Source: Grifola frondosa (lineage: Eukaryota > Basidiomycota > Agaricomycetes > Polyporales > Grifolaceae). Taken from it: 64,000 bases of DNA. The stretch is taken from NCBI GenBank assembly GCA_001683735.1, contig LUGG01000017.1, positions 124,001-188,000 of the forward strand, in the 5' to 3' direction. The position numbers were made by a program, and so were the translations under genes. The notes beneath the pieces were generated by a model, which was not told the DNA's origin, ran no database searches, and saw only the letters and a list, made by a program, of their open reading frames with translations. Shown here piece by piece: positions 1 through 10,975 of the stretch (within the stretch, counting starts at the first letter, position 1; each line of letters starts with the position of its first letter).

Positions 1-160
1 CCGGCGGCAAGCCGCAGCCCCAGTACGAGGACCATGTCAGTGCGGCGTTCGCAAATTTGGGACGCGTACTGATTCTACGTTTTGGTGTGTGGAGGTCCTG
101 CAGATCCAGATCCAGACGACGACAGACATTAAATCGGACTCCGCGACGTCTGTTGTGTAG
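1..160 (+). pseudogene. DUF6534-family membrane protein, 3' tail only
   Basis: This is the last part of a DUF6534-type gene whose body lies left of the window. It aligns base for base with 12841-13010, the tail of the DUF6534 pseudogene at 10976-13011. Both carry a GGK(P/S)QPQYE segment, a stretch that would be removed as an intron, then a Gln/Thr-rich C-terminal tail and an ATTAAATCGGA motif. Such hydrophilic tails after the seventh helix are usual in the family. The frame in this copy is not clean. Its function cannot be read from the tail; the assignment rests on the paralogue. Confidence 0.55.
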
Positions 161-1553
161 GCGGTGGGGAGAGGCCTTGTTTCGCTCTCCGCCGGGCTCA
201 TATCTCACACCGGCTTCCAGGAGGGAGCGTCCTCAAGAGAATATTATGATATATTTGTGGTACTTCGTTTGTAGGACCCATGCATGTGCGAATGGATTTT
301 ATTTATGATTTATACAGTACATCAGTTATAGTAGCTCCAAAGGACATGAGCCACTCTGATTGCACGCCGTCCCTGATCACCACGCCTAGCCACTGCGAGC
401 GAGCGAAGGAGACGCGTTCCGCCAGAGATGATGGATCTGACAACGACAAGTCCAGGAAAACTTTCAAGATTAGGCCAAAGGAACCACAGTATCATGAGTA
501 CAACCAAAAGATAGGTTAACGTCGTCGATATTGTGAGTCCGAGAGGCGATACTTATCAGCGGTCGGTTTACGATATTGGTGAGGAAAGACAGACGTGAGA
601 AAAACAATTGTCTAATACTATCTGAAGCACTCGATGCTTTGAGACGTCTACCGCACGTCTGCTGCTGGATAAAAGTGCCTCTCAGAGATAGACACCAGCG
701 ATAGCAAGGTCCATGTTAACCGGACAAACGCGATAGTGTTCCGAAAAGACCACCCGTCACGCGTGTCACGTGTGCGCGTCGAGACGCGTTGCTTTTCCCA
801 CGGCTCTTGAGGCGAAGTCCTCTGATCACGGTAGCAAGAGGTAGGAACCGATATCGTGACGCCAAACTAACGACACTCAGGTATATTTTTACCCTGAAAT
901 TCTCTGCGTCAGCGATGTAGGAGAAGCGCGCCATATACGGCCAAGGCTCATGGATCAATTGTCATACTTATGCAGAAATTCTATGGTCAAGACGATCTTC
1001 GGATATAGTTTAGCGTCTACAGTGGATCATGGTAGAATATTTCTCACCACCGGCACCGATACCATAGTCATTCGTATCGAGTATGCGATACGTGTTCTCC
1101 CGATAAGTAACTCCGGTTCCCACACTCTTCTCACCTCCGTGATCTCACAGACGACATTCTAAAATGATTCTTGCGAGACTCACATACCGGAATCGATTTG
1201 TTCCCATGATTTTCGTTATCTGGCGAATGGCAGGCTGTCAGTTGACTTCGAAAGACGAATGTAAGCATTTTCAAACAGCTAAGCCAGTTGAACTTGCCCT
1301 TGCCCCTGACTTTTGGTTCGGACCGTCACCAATCACCAGACATTAGTGGGCCTGAACATTCTCCGATATGCAATCACAACTCCTGGCATTGATATGTGAT
1401 GAACCCGAGGTACAGTGGACATACGTTCCTTTTTAACTGCCGAAGAGCCCTGAAATCTAATGCCAGTGGTTTTAAGTGGCGGATCGATCGCGAACAAAGA
1501 CAAAAAGTGACACTTCCTGCTGTTTAGCCCGCAGAACCCCCGCATTCACAGAA
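161..1553. other. Intergenic part of duplicated module (no intact gene)
   Basis: This stretch is paralogous to 13012-15065, and more weakly to 28690-29580 and 33740-34680. A shared landmark is the CCTCAAGAGAATATTATGAT segment at about 230, followed by an ATTTTATTTATG run. I see only short broken reading frames and no recognisable domain. The part near 870-1550 also matches 52018-52730, where block D begins. Confidence 0.6.
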
Positions 1554-2336
1554 TCATAGCTTCCCATCCTTCGTCCCGGAATTGATGTCCGCGGCGGCGG
1601 GAACGATCACCATTATTGTATTCATGAGATAGCGCTGCGTCTCCCTCCGGTCCGCGCGCCCCTTGTCCTCGCCAATATCTGACAGCGCAGTTACACATGC
1701 ACGCGCATGTCGTGCCGCGCCTTCAGGTGGTTCGCGAATGCGCTCGTGGAAAATTGGGCAACAATGTGCGGAGAGTGGTTTACGCTCCACGCGGGGGATC
1801 TGGAACTTGAACTCCATCGTCAGCGTCGTTGTCGCATACCACCTGCACGAAATATTCAGATCGACTGCATGTGGACGGTTTGCGCGGGGAGCGTATCTCC
1901 TCGACAGACGAGCCCATGGACTTGACGAGCCTGGATATGCTTGCCCAGAAGCGGGTGCCAGTGACCGACGCGGATTTGGAAGGCTGCATGGGCGTGCGGC
2001 GCGCCTTCGGATGCGGCGGCGCGAGGGTAAGGACGCGTATCGCGGCGGGTGCGGCGGCACGAGCATGCCCAAAATCATGTGCGTCGTGATTATCGTCGTG
2101 TCCTATGAGATGCGGTGTGCCGTGAAAGCACAGAGCAGTACGCGGGACATTCATGTTGTGGACGAGGTCCGTGTTGGGGTTGGAGAAGTCGCTGCTGATT
2201 TTGAGTACGCGGATGTAGACGTGCAGCGTTGCGCTCTGCGGGACACGGAGGAAGCCTATGGTGAGGTGGATGGGGTCGGGTGCTTCGAGCCCGACTGGTG
2301 CTGGATGGCAGCCTCAAGGATGATGTCGAGGTCATA
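1554..2336 (-). pseudogene. Thioesterase-like (4HBT_3/TesB-like hotdog) protein, copy A, decayed
   Basis: The minus strand reads as a fungal thioesterase-like superfamily protein, a family that would hydrolyse acyl-CoA or related thioesters with two hotdog domains. Visible segments in order are GYDLDIILEAAIQHQSGSKH, a short region matching HPDPIHLTAHFLR in better copies, LHVYIRVLKISSDFSN, then after a likely intron ITTHMILGMLVPP, later TLTMEFKFQIP, and a C-terminal ALSDIGEDKGRADRRETQRY with a final NSGTKDGKL before a stop at 1554-1556. These segments lie in different frames, so several indels separate them, and no start codon or first exon could be placed. The coding part is a sharply GC-rich island. 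A long plus-strand frame over the same bases is a shadow. Family assignment is from pattern memory and is fairly secure; activity is lost. Confidence 0.72.
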
Positions 2337-2986
2337 TCCTGCGCTCGAAACGCGTTAATCTGTCACTGAAAAAGACCTGCCCTAAGATTGTCCACCTTCT
2401 TGGAGAGTTCTGAGAAGTGGCAATGATGCCACAAGCTGAGCGCATGCCATATTAAAAGTGAATTATGAGACGCGCTGCAAAATGCATTACTCTGAATCGA
2501 ACTACTGTGCACGGCAAGTCCGTCCTTCCCAGAAGTGACCCAGCGTGAGTAGTCTGCGACAACAACGAGAGTGGCGCCACAATGAACCACTGTGCACCAG
2601 CAAGAGAACAGCAAGCTGAGTATAAACTGGCTTACATATGTCCTTTTCTGTGCGGATATGCAACAATAAGGCGTGAATATTTCTCAAAAATAGCACTGAC
2701 ATGATAGCAGGGAGGCCTGGAATGGATGTGAGAAGCAGGTCTGCCACGGGTCCTGCGGGGGTGTTGCAGAGACGTGCTCAAACTGAGCATCCAAAGGTGT
2801 GGCAGTCCCCGGGATTCTAAATTATTGTCGCCACTGCAGAATCTGTTCTCAGGTTTCCATCGCTCAATGCTGCTGCATCAGGAAAACTCAAAATATTCTG
2901 CTTTTCAGCCTGAAATGCCTAAAAAAGGTAAAATAAGTCCAAAATGAGAGAGATAAGTTGATTCATAGCTCGGATCTACTTATTTT
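2337..2986. other. Upstream flank of thioesterase copy A
   Basis: This part of the module is conserved in B (15853-16530), C (30132-30660), E (35263-35720) and D (about 53110-53625). It may hold the 5' exon of the thioesterase gene on the minus strand (a PLLRTLQEGG-like stretch around 2390-2440), but no start could be fixed. The rest shows no recognisable coding sequence. Confidence 0.45.
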
Positions 2987-3476
2987 TAGTGTTGCCGGAA
3001 GTTGAAGGTAACTTAAGGTGAGGTACGCCTTGCCTTCCCGGCAAGCTCGGCATGTGAAGTTAAGTTGATCAAGTTAGTATCAAGGTGAACTCAAGACTGG
3101 GTAACCAGGGACACGATCACGTTCCTACGATTAATTGTTGACGCGTGCATGCGCATCTTGCCACGCGATTCAGCCGTCTAATAGTTAAAGAAACGGACGT
3201 TTTGCGACATGGGAAATCTTAAAGTTCTCCTTAAGTAGGATAGACTAAGTAGACTTTATGGATGGTTAAAGCTCTTAAATTCGAATTCACCTTAGCTCAA
3301 AACACCGGAGATATATCATGTTCTGGTTGTATAAACATCACCAGCGAGTGACATCTGCACGGTGATGCATTGATGGGTCGATCATCTCGCCCAATTTGAG
3401 ATGTTGCCTCGATAGCCATAGTAAATTCACACTCCGATAACATCAGGTAACTCTGCCTTAACTTCCGGCAACACTA
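2987..3476. mobile_element. MITE-like element with terminal inverted repeats, copy A
   Basis: The left end reads TAGTGTTGCCGGAAGTTGAA and the right end, reverse-complemented, reads TAGTGTTGCCGGAAGTTAAG. That is 17 identical terminal bases, with weaker pairing continuing inward. The interior is about 490 bp, has no coding capacity, and contains an internal hairpin (CTTGCC...GGCAAG near 3030). Bases beside both ends include TTT, which may be a short target duplication but is not diagnostic. Size and structure fit a non-autonomous DNA transposon. The same element sits at the same place in blocks B and D but not in C or E, so it inserted before the A/B/D copies separated. Confidence 0.6.
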
Positions 3477-4183
3477 TTTCGGACAACTTAAATAAAGCTA
3501 TCGCATAGCAAAGCTTCTCCGGTCTGTCAATCTCCACCACCTATATAATACGACGTAAGTCATGAAGCATGTTGTAACTTGTGTCTCTCTCGTTCAATCG
3601 CACATTCGTTCATTGATAGCCAGCAAAACACACCATCTTACTTTGATCATCGTTTGCTCCGACAACATCTAAGGTCAATTGGTCCAATCAACTTGCTGTT
3701 GTCTTAGGTAGATATCTTACTGACAACGCTCTGACTTTTGGCCTGTTCGGCAAGGATACGTCAGGCACGGACATCGTGTAGCGTACACCACGCTCATCGT
3801 TGGACACGATGAGCTCAAGGATGCATTGTATGATAAGGACTCTCAAAATTTCAACATACAAAGTTATAGAAACACCTACAGTTCGGTGTGGAATGATTGG
3901 GATACGTACGTGTCTATTTCGAGATTGCATGGGGGGAACAAGCTGAAAATGAATAGGTCAAAAGAAAGCGCCGAGCGAGATGTTGATGACAGAAGGCGCG
4001 ACTACAAACAAAAACCCTCCCCGGCATGTGCGGCGTCATATCATGCGGACTTCTGCAATCACATACAGTTTGCGACACGAATCAATCACGATTGTTCGAA
4101 GTTGTAGTGCGTTCGCTTATAACGGCTTATGGAAACTGACCGCCTCACCCCTCGCTGCCTGATTACCTCTGCAAAGTACCGTC
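3477..4183. other. 5' flank of DUF6534 copy A; coding-like scraps
   Basis: A stretch around 3700-3800 reads as TDNALTFGLFGKDTSG before a stop. In D the matching region belongs to a 99-codon open frame starting at 54218. I do not recognise the family. Copies A, B and C are broken here, so it may be an older gene remnant or chance. Confidence 0.3.
3541..3552 (+). promoter_or_regulatory. TATA-like element conserved in A, B and D
   Basis: CTATATAATACGACGTAAG is kept in all three element-bearing blocks (3541, about 17100, about 54197) and lies just right of the TIR element. A short frame beginning ATGAAGCATGTTGTAACTTG follows about 25-40 bases downstream in D. Whether it ever drove a transcript, or the DUF6534 gene some 640 bases further on, cannot be told. 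Confidence 0.25.
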
Positions 4184-6072
4184 ATGGGTGTGATTGAGAA
4201 CGTCCTAGGCTCTATTTTGATAGGACTGTTTTTTGCATGCATGTGAATATGTCATTCCCAATTGCAGTATCAGCGTACTGATTACAATCTATGATGATGC
4301 AGCCTCTACGGAGTTGCAACCTTACAGGCCTTTATGTATATGCAGATGTACCCAGATGATTCTCGTCTGGTTAAATATCTAGTCAGTGAAGTATATTTTC
4401 ATCATCATTCTAGCATGACTCACCGCTGCATCTACGCAGGTTGCCACTGTTTGGTACGATTCAACACTCACAGGTGGTTGATCGCGGGTGACCTCGTCTA
4501 TAGGGTACTGGAGACCCTCCATACAGGCTTTTGCATGCAATTCATGTATGCGTATGTCATCTGGAACTTTGGCAACACGGAATTCATGGGGGGAATATAC
4601 TGGTGAGTGAATGAGTTACAATGTGAAGTCAGTTCTTACATAGAATGCTGTTGTTAGGAGCGGTGGTGTGAGCATCTTCGTACTAATCGAACACCAGCCG
4701 GCTAACACATGAACGCACTGGCAGCTGACCATATTCTTGGCCGTAAGCATCATCGGAAGCCTTGCTCCTCACTTCAGAAATTAACTCGGGAGTTGTCTAC
4801 CAGGTCCTCATTCAAGTAACTGTGCAATGGTTCGTCGCATCCTTCATGCTTCCTTCATCTATGCTAATATCGTGCTCGCTTATCCTAGCTTCTACATCAG
4901 GCGCCTTTGGGTCTGTGAGTATACCATTCTTATATGCTCTAAATGCCCTTAAACTGTCTAATAGTGAGCAACCACTCTGTCGCCTTTACCATTCCTCTTG
5001 TGAGTAACTGCTGCATGTATCAATACCGTCCTGGTATCCTGACGTTTGACTATCGAGGCATTCCTTGTGCTTTGTCGCTTTGGTATGACCCCATCGCTGT
5101 CAAATCTGCTAGTGACTGATAGATCATCGCCGATGCTTGATCAGGTTTTGGGATAGGTACGCTTCTCCCACTTCAACAACAGTGTATATTGAGCTCAAAG
5201 GGGACGTAGCTACAACAACTTTCACGTATGCCACTGTGTTCATTTTTTGATCGCGTTTGTGAGTAAACTGTCCTGGACAGTTATCTGTTTCCAGAATGGG
5301 CTACATTCCGTTCCAAGATAGGGCCACGGGTAATACCGATTTTATTGATTTGAAATACGAGGAAAAATGACAGATGCATGAATGTCTATAGGTGACGCTC
5401 AGTGTTGGCATGGGGTCGTCTGCTTGCATTGATGTGATTGTGGCATCTGTGCTGATTTATTATCTCAAACGTGGACGGTCGGGTTTGAGGAGGTGCGATT
5501 GTACTTTCCGAGCTTTATCCTCCTAGCGCTTATCATCCAGTGCAGATCAGATAATATGCTCGTGTGGCTCAGCGTGTATGCCGTGAACACGGGCGCTCTT
5601 ACGAGGTATGCTTTCACTATCATAGTTATCCGGCATTGCGAATTTGACCGCTTTTAATAGCGCTGTCTCCGTGCTTACTGTCGTCACGGTACGACGGATC
5701 AGTTCTGCTCGTTGTCATTCTGACTTGACATCAATACAGTTCGCGGTGCAGAAGGAGAGTTTGGTCTTCCTGGCGTTGGGCGTGATGCAAAGCAAATGTG
5801 AGTAACTAGCACCGACATATATTTCTGGACTAGAACTGAGCTACTTCGACAGTGTATGCGAACTCATTCCTTGGGAGGTACGGCCAAATTTATTATTAAA
5901 CTCTTGATTCGATATTTATTCAGCTGCATCCAGCCTGAACGCACGTCAGCACATCCGCAACATGCTCAGCGAGTATCCCACGATCGAGCTCTCGAACAGT
6001 TCGCAGTTCAAGACAACCGTCCCGGTACTGTGGCCCATAGCTTGTGTCTGGTCTGACATCAAAATCTTCTAA
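4184..6072 (+). pseudogene. DUF6534-family seven-helix membrane protein, copy A, broken
   Basis: DUF6534 proteins are agaricomycete polytopic membrane proteins of unknown function with about seven helices. The start is ATG at 4184, giving MGVIENVLGSILIGLFFACM, and a GT donor follows at once. Next come LYGVATLQAFMYMQMYPDDS (about 4305-4360), a helix ending GNTEFMGGIYW (about 4600), QVLIQVTVQWFVASF (about 4800), ACIDVIVASVLIYYLKRG (about 5425-5480), LVWLSVYAVNTGALT (about 5560-5600), LVFLAL (about 5760), VYANSFLG (about 5855), SLNARQHIRNMLSEY (about 5935) and a tail ending SDIKIF before TAA at 6070-6072. The order matches the family well. Frameshifts occur, for example between VQWFVASF and YANIVLAY, so no full protein can be made. 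It is nearly identical to copy B from about 4.8 kb on. Confidence 0.85.
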
Positions 6073-7189
6073 CTCTTGCGCGTTCTAGTGTCGTGTGGAA
6101 ATCCTGCAGGAGACCGTCATGACGGGGGATACACATAGTACTAGTGGAACTGACGTAGTAAGTGCAACATGTTGTATGCACTCATCGGATATCCGCTTAT
6201 GCGTTGCAGCCATCGGATTCTCTATCAATAAACCGCATGGCCAATTCGTGAGATTGTAAGACCGAGAGTGCTGAAGCACTTCTACAGATACTTCAGGTCC
6301 ATATCAACCTTGAGCCAAGGCCTACGCGAATACCTCTGCGAGGAAGAGCTGACAGTATTTGGTGGTGTCAGCGAGCGAGAGCACGAGCATCCTATTCCAA
6401 AACAAAGTTAGCTAAGTATAACTCCGTAGATACTGAAGAACAAGCATAGATGATTATTCCATTAATCGCAAGTGGTAAAAGTAACCGAGGTCAAACAACT
6501 GGCCAGCAAATAAAACCATAAAGTAAAGCTGCACGGAGCCAATCGATCTGCCCTGGAGCATGTAGAAAGCTTGGGAGACTTCAAACGAGTTCGTACCACT
6601 GAGCGCGCAAAGTCCAGCGACACACCTAGAGAGTCAATAGCGTGAAGGTTGGTCGACACAGAGAAGTATGCCAAGTGTCAACTGCAGGCAGAGCAGTCGA
6701 CCACGCCTGCAGACTGCCATCCACATGCATCTAGCCACTAGACGAGGTGTCTACAGCTGCAGAACCAACTGTTGTTACCTTTTACATTGGGTAAAATTCT
6801 GTTTCGGTGCTAATGTGGTTTGTGTAGTGACGGAGATTGACTGCTCTATGGATGCCCTGGAGAGAGAGAAAGACGGAGTATCCGGCAGCGAATCGAAACA
6901 AGGGGCTGGTACCATATATAGAAATGACCAAGCAGGAATCCTTTCAGAACCCTCATGTATGAGCGAGGTAGTCGAAGTGCGGTCGATCAGAGCGACATTA
7001 GCAGAGAGTACTATTTGGGCGTCTGTATCAGATTCCTGCTTACATAATGCGTGGAACTTATCTTTTCACAGCGACCGTTGGCAGCGAAGGCAGGAATACA
7101 ACAAGTACACAAACATGACATTTCCTGCATCCGCCAAACAGATGGCAGCTTAACACGCGCATTTGGACCGCGGAACCCCCGCATTCGCA
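6073..7189. other. Right end of block A and unique spacer
   Basis: From 6085 to about 6420 the sequence matches D (56734-57230) best. It includes a reading FRSISTLSQGLREYLCEEEL that belongs to a longer open frame in D. Similarity to B and D stops near 6755. The rest has no recognised gene. The stretch 6940-7090 resembles 48590-48730. Confidence 0.45.
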
Positions 7190-7974
7190 GCTTCCCACCC
7201 TTCGTACCGGAATTGATGTTCACCGATTGATGTTCACCACAGCAGGAACGACCACCGTCGCTGTACTGATGACAGCACGACAGCGCTGCATCTCTTTCAA
7301 GTCGCGTGCTCCTCACCCCCGCCGATGTCGGACGGCACAGTCCGCTCCTCCACCCGCGCCGCATCTACGAGTGGTTCGCGAACGCGCCCGTGGACAACAG
7401 CGCGACGATGTGTGGCGAGTGGTCCGCGCTCGAAGCTAGGGGTATCTGGACTTGAACTCGAACGTCAGCGTCGTGGTCGCATACCTCCTTCACAAAACAT
7501 TCAGATCGACTGCATGAGAACAGTTCGCGCAGGGTGCGCAACAGACGAAAGCATGGGTTTGACGAGATCCGGATGTGCTTGCCCAGAAGCAGGTGTCGGG
7601 GATCCACGCGTGGGTCCGCATGGGTGCGCGGTGCGCCTTCGGATGCGGCAGCGCGAGGGTAAGGACGCACGTCGCGGCGGATGCGGCGCCACGAGCACGC
7701 CAAACGTCATGTGCGTCGTGATCATCGTCGTGTCCTACGAGATACGGCGTGCCGCCCAAAGCACAGGGCAGTACGCCGGACACTCACGTCCTGGACGAGG
7801 TTCGCGTGGAGTTTGGGGGAGTCACAGTCGACTTTGAGCACGTGGATGTAGACGTTCAGCGTTGTGCGCCACGGGACCCAGAGGATGTAGGCGGTGAGGT
7901 GGATGGGGTCGGGTGCTTCCGACCCCAACTGGTGGCATAGATGGCAGCCTTGAGGATGATGCCGATGCTGTATC
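7190..7974 (-). pseudogene. Thioesterase-like (4HBT_3/TesB-like) protein, diverged copy F
   Basis: This is a sixth copy of the thioesterase-like gene, outside the block structure and more diverged than A or B. The minus strand shows DPIHLTAYILWVPWRTTLNV followed by YIHVLKVDCDSPKLHANLVQ, which fits the family pattern DPIH(L/V)TAHFLR...VHVRVLK...F..L..DLVQ. After an intron comes ITTHMTFGVLVAP, and near the 3' end NSGTKGGKL. The C-terminal half is shifted between frames. It is again a GC-rich island. Its flanks are not shared with the other blocks upstream of about 6.94 kb, so it may be the residue of an older duplication. Catalysis cannot be judged. Confidence 0.7.
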
Positions 7975-9084
7975 CTACGCGAGGAGCATGTTGTGTTTGA
8001 TTTAACGAGGACATGCCTGATGTTGCTCACCTTCTTGCGGTCTTGTATAGCGGCGACGATACCACAAGCGCCGCGAATAGTCGTGACAATATTTCAAAAT
8101 ACTGGGGACCTTCGACTTACATACATACTGCCCGCAAAATACAGAAGGCATACGTTCTCTCCGTTCAATCATATTCGGATAGGATTTTGAGCGCGTCTCC
8201 AGGATGCACCCCTGTAGGCTCTTTCCATCCATTCTGACTCCCCCCGCATTTATGTTGAGAATGGCCACAGACCTGCCCCGAGTTGGCAATATGGCTGCAT
8301 ATCCACGAACCAGAGGACATCATTGCTTGTAGGCGGCCATATTATCGGCAGCTAGTCGAAGTCGAAAGCTTTCCAAGTCTTACCCTCTAGTTCAAGTGCT
8401 TCAACATGGCCCCGCTCTCCAAAGCCTCGCTGTTGTCGTACATCCTTTGAGAAGGACGGAGTTGCTGCCGTTATCGATCCAAAAGGGCAAATTTGCAGTG
8501 CATCGCTTAGTTCACTTCGAATACAGCACGCGCTCGGCTCACTCCTTCTCGCATCGCTCGACGCCCAACATCCCGGGGCATAAGGCTGAGAAATCTGTGC
8601 CTCGGTATGCTCAGGATGACTGTGCAATTCTCCTGGAAGCAAACTTGAAAGCAGTGCCTTTCAGTCCCAGACTCGACGAGGGGCAAGGAGTGATCGAGAT
8701 CGAAAAATTCAATCGGTATCCCACATCTGCATCAGTATCCAAGATCGATCCAATAGTACGGTCATGTCGCGCTCGTAGGCAGTTTCTTCTGCTTGACCCC
8801 CCCACCATTAACACCGTCTATGCAGTCCCCGAGCTGGCACGAGGGGCACGCGAGCCCTCTCGTCTTCGTCCTGGATTCGTTCGGCTCCTTTCTACCTCAC
8901 GATGCTGTCGAGTCGGCGCCGACATCTGATGCAGTAAAGGACACATTAATCATGGATCATAAGTTGGGCACGACCGCCATCGACTCGGCCGCTAAAGATA
9001 CGCCTGCTTCCGGCGTTTGGCCACCGTGAGTGCGCCGCTCCCATTCACCGTCCTCAAATTTGCTCACGCTCATCTGTGAAATTC
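7975..9084. other. No recognisable gene
   Basis: Open frames exist on both strands between 8350 and 8950, but I could not place them in a family. A plus-strand frame starting at 8793 leads towards the transporter fragment at 9085 and could include its first exon (ending SGVWPP at about 9026). This is not secure. Confidence 0.3.
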
Positions 9085-9270
9085 CATAGCTGGATTGCTG
9101 CTTTGGCGCGGCGAGCTCAGTTCCTTCTGTCAGCACCAAGCACTCTATACTATCGAGGGAGCGTCGTCGAGGTCGAACATCAGCTGGATTGGCTCCGTCC
9201 AGCTCTATCTCATATTCGCAATGCGCTCTTCCTTCATCGCCCGTTCTGGGAGCATAGATGGTGCTCAACT
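9085..9270 (+). pseudogene. Monocarboxylate-permease-type MFS transporter, fragment
   Basis: The plus strand reads ELSSFCQHQALYTIEG and then SRSNISWIGSVQLYLIFAMR. The ISWIGS(V/I)QL(F/Y)L(I/M)FA pattern after a short ELSSYSPS-like loop is typical of the second transmembrane region of fungal monocarboxylate-type MFS permeases (Mch/MCT-like). About 50 residues of similarity remain out of a normal 420-480; the sequence on both sides does not continue the family. This is a dead fragment. The call rests on one motif region. Confidence 0.5.
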
Positions 9271-10975
9271 CGTGTTCATGTGTTTACAAGCGGCGCCTTG
9301 GTGAGATTCATATTCTCGATTAGTTTGAATGATCTCGGAGGGATAGTATCCTGTACACGGCGATGTACTGAACATATCAGCCTCAGAAAAGATGACTCCG
9401 TGATGCAAGAGAAGTGCGCCTTGCTCGAGATGCTGATAAGACAGCGCAATTTTCAAAGACACCACCGCTTTTGTGTCTCCGACATCACGAAATACCTCCA
9501 CTCCATCGGAGGCAGTACATAGGACGCCCAGAAATCTGCTTCGTGCTCCACGCATAGATGTGTTCTGTTGAAATACGCACACACGAAATTGATGCTGATA
9601 CAGATGTACAGCCCTCCACGTTGCTCACATCTTTCAAATTCGATAGATCTCTCGTATGTCCGTGCGCCAGTTCTCAGTGGATATTGACAGAAATAGTGCT
9701 ATCCAGAAGTTTGAGCATTGTGGCGGTGCGTTACGTTCTTCGATGACCATGCATTTTTGTAAGTAGCTTCCACAATTGAAGACGGTCGACTGCTGAGAAT
9801 ACCTGTCAAGAAATGGCATGAATAGGGCTATTTGCAGCGCGGATACCAAAGCCACTTGAGCCGGTTAGGGACCGTGACCCGAGACCTGTCAAGTTGAGCT
9901 ATCAGCGGTAAGTTCAAGCTGGCTTTGCCCTTGGAAAGCCTCTCATTCGTCTTTCGGCTCGTCGAATAACGAGAGACGGAGTAATGTAGAAATAATGTGA
10001 CATCTGCCGCCGAGGTGCCACCGGGCCAAAGGCAAAATTCAATCTCATTCAAATCTCATATGTCACCGGACAATCGTAAGTCTGAGCATTTTCTGGTCAC
10101 AATGCCTGACATTGACATCACCGAGGTCAATGTTAACGATAAACCGTGAACGTGCATTTTTTCACCGCCGTGCAGCGCTGTCATGCTGAGTTTTAAGCTA
10201 GATCGTAGGATCGATCAGGCACCGGACTTGTGATCTTAGCAATTCGCTGAGCGCTTACCTCTCGTACTCTAAGACACTCGCGAGACCAGGTCGCACAGAC
10301 CTGATACGTTCCTGTTTAAAACCCGCAGCCTTGGGCTCGTATGTTGGTATGGGGCTTGTGTCTCCGATCTCGAAGGTATTGTATGCAATATATCATACCT
10401 TCTCTCAACACTAATGTTCTCATGCTGACGGCATCTCAATGCAAACTCATGGCCAATCGGATGCTATTACTTAGTCGCCAGATGTCGACATCTCCGCGAT
10501 AACTGTTCACGAATGCCATATACGAGCAATTCGAGTTGCGAAGAGGCCCTCCAATATAGCAAATTAGCAGCCATGTAACACTTGAAAAAGAACACCGGCG
10601 GTAATAAGTAAACCCGTAAGAGTTGATACCGTTATGTGTACTCTTTGCTGATTCTATTGACACTAATTCAGCATTCTCGAGGAACTGGTTCGCATGTACG
10701 AAGAGCACCGTCTCGTGAGAGGCTATATCGTGACTATCCTTCACTTTTCGACTTCTGCTCCATGCACACCAACGTTTAGACCTTGGACAGTTCTTGATTT
10801 TTCTCACTGGCATATCTCTGACCGTTATAGGCGTCTTGGATGGCTTCTAGTATGGTATGATGAGCACTGTAGCCTCGCTTTGATGGCGCCCACTATTGAG
10901 TGCGCATAAGAGTTCAGTTCTTCGCTCGTCTTAGAGGTGACTTCCCTCTCACCACAGCCACCCAGGCGTGTCATC
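9271..10975. other. No recognisable gene
   Basis: Only short frames on both strands, none with a domain I know. No repeats from the blocks were noticed here. Confidence 0.4.

Larger units (their letters stand above)
1..6755. repeat. Segmental duplication block A
   Basis: The block contains a DUF6534 tail, a minus-strand thioesterase-like pseudogene, a TIR element and a plus-strand DUF6534 pseudogene, in the same order as blocks B and D. Similarity to B ends near 6755, just after the shared GCAGAGCAGTCGACC segment that in B and D lies beside the ICMT-like gene. From about 4.8 to 6.07 kb it is almost identical to B (18.34-19.6 kb), while from about 6085 to 6280 it follows D instead. The left edge lies outside the window. 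Confidence 0.8.

Noticed and set aside
1663..2358. 231-codon plus-strand open frame in the GC-rich island
   Set aside because: The minus strand of the same bases carries recognisable thioesterase-like segments; the plus frame is open because of high GC and its product is Arg/Gly-rich without domain.
2987..3476. CACTA-type transposon
   Set aside because: The termini are TAGTG...CACTA, the opposite of CACTA...TAGTG, and there is no 3-base duplication that can be trusted.
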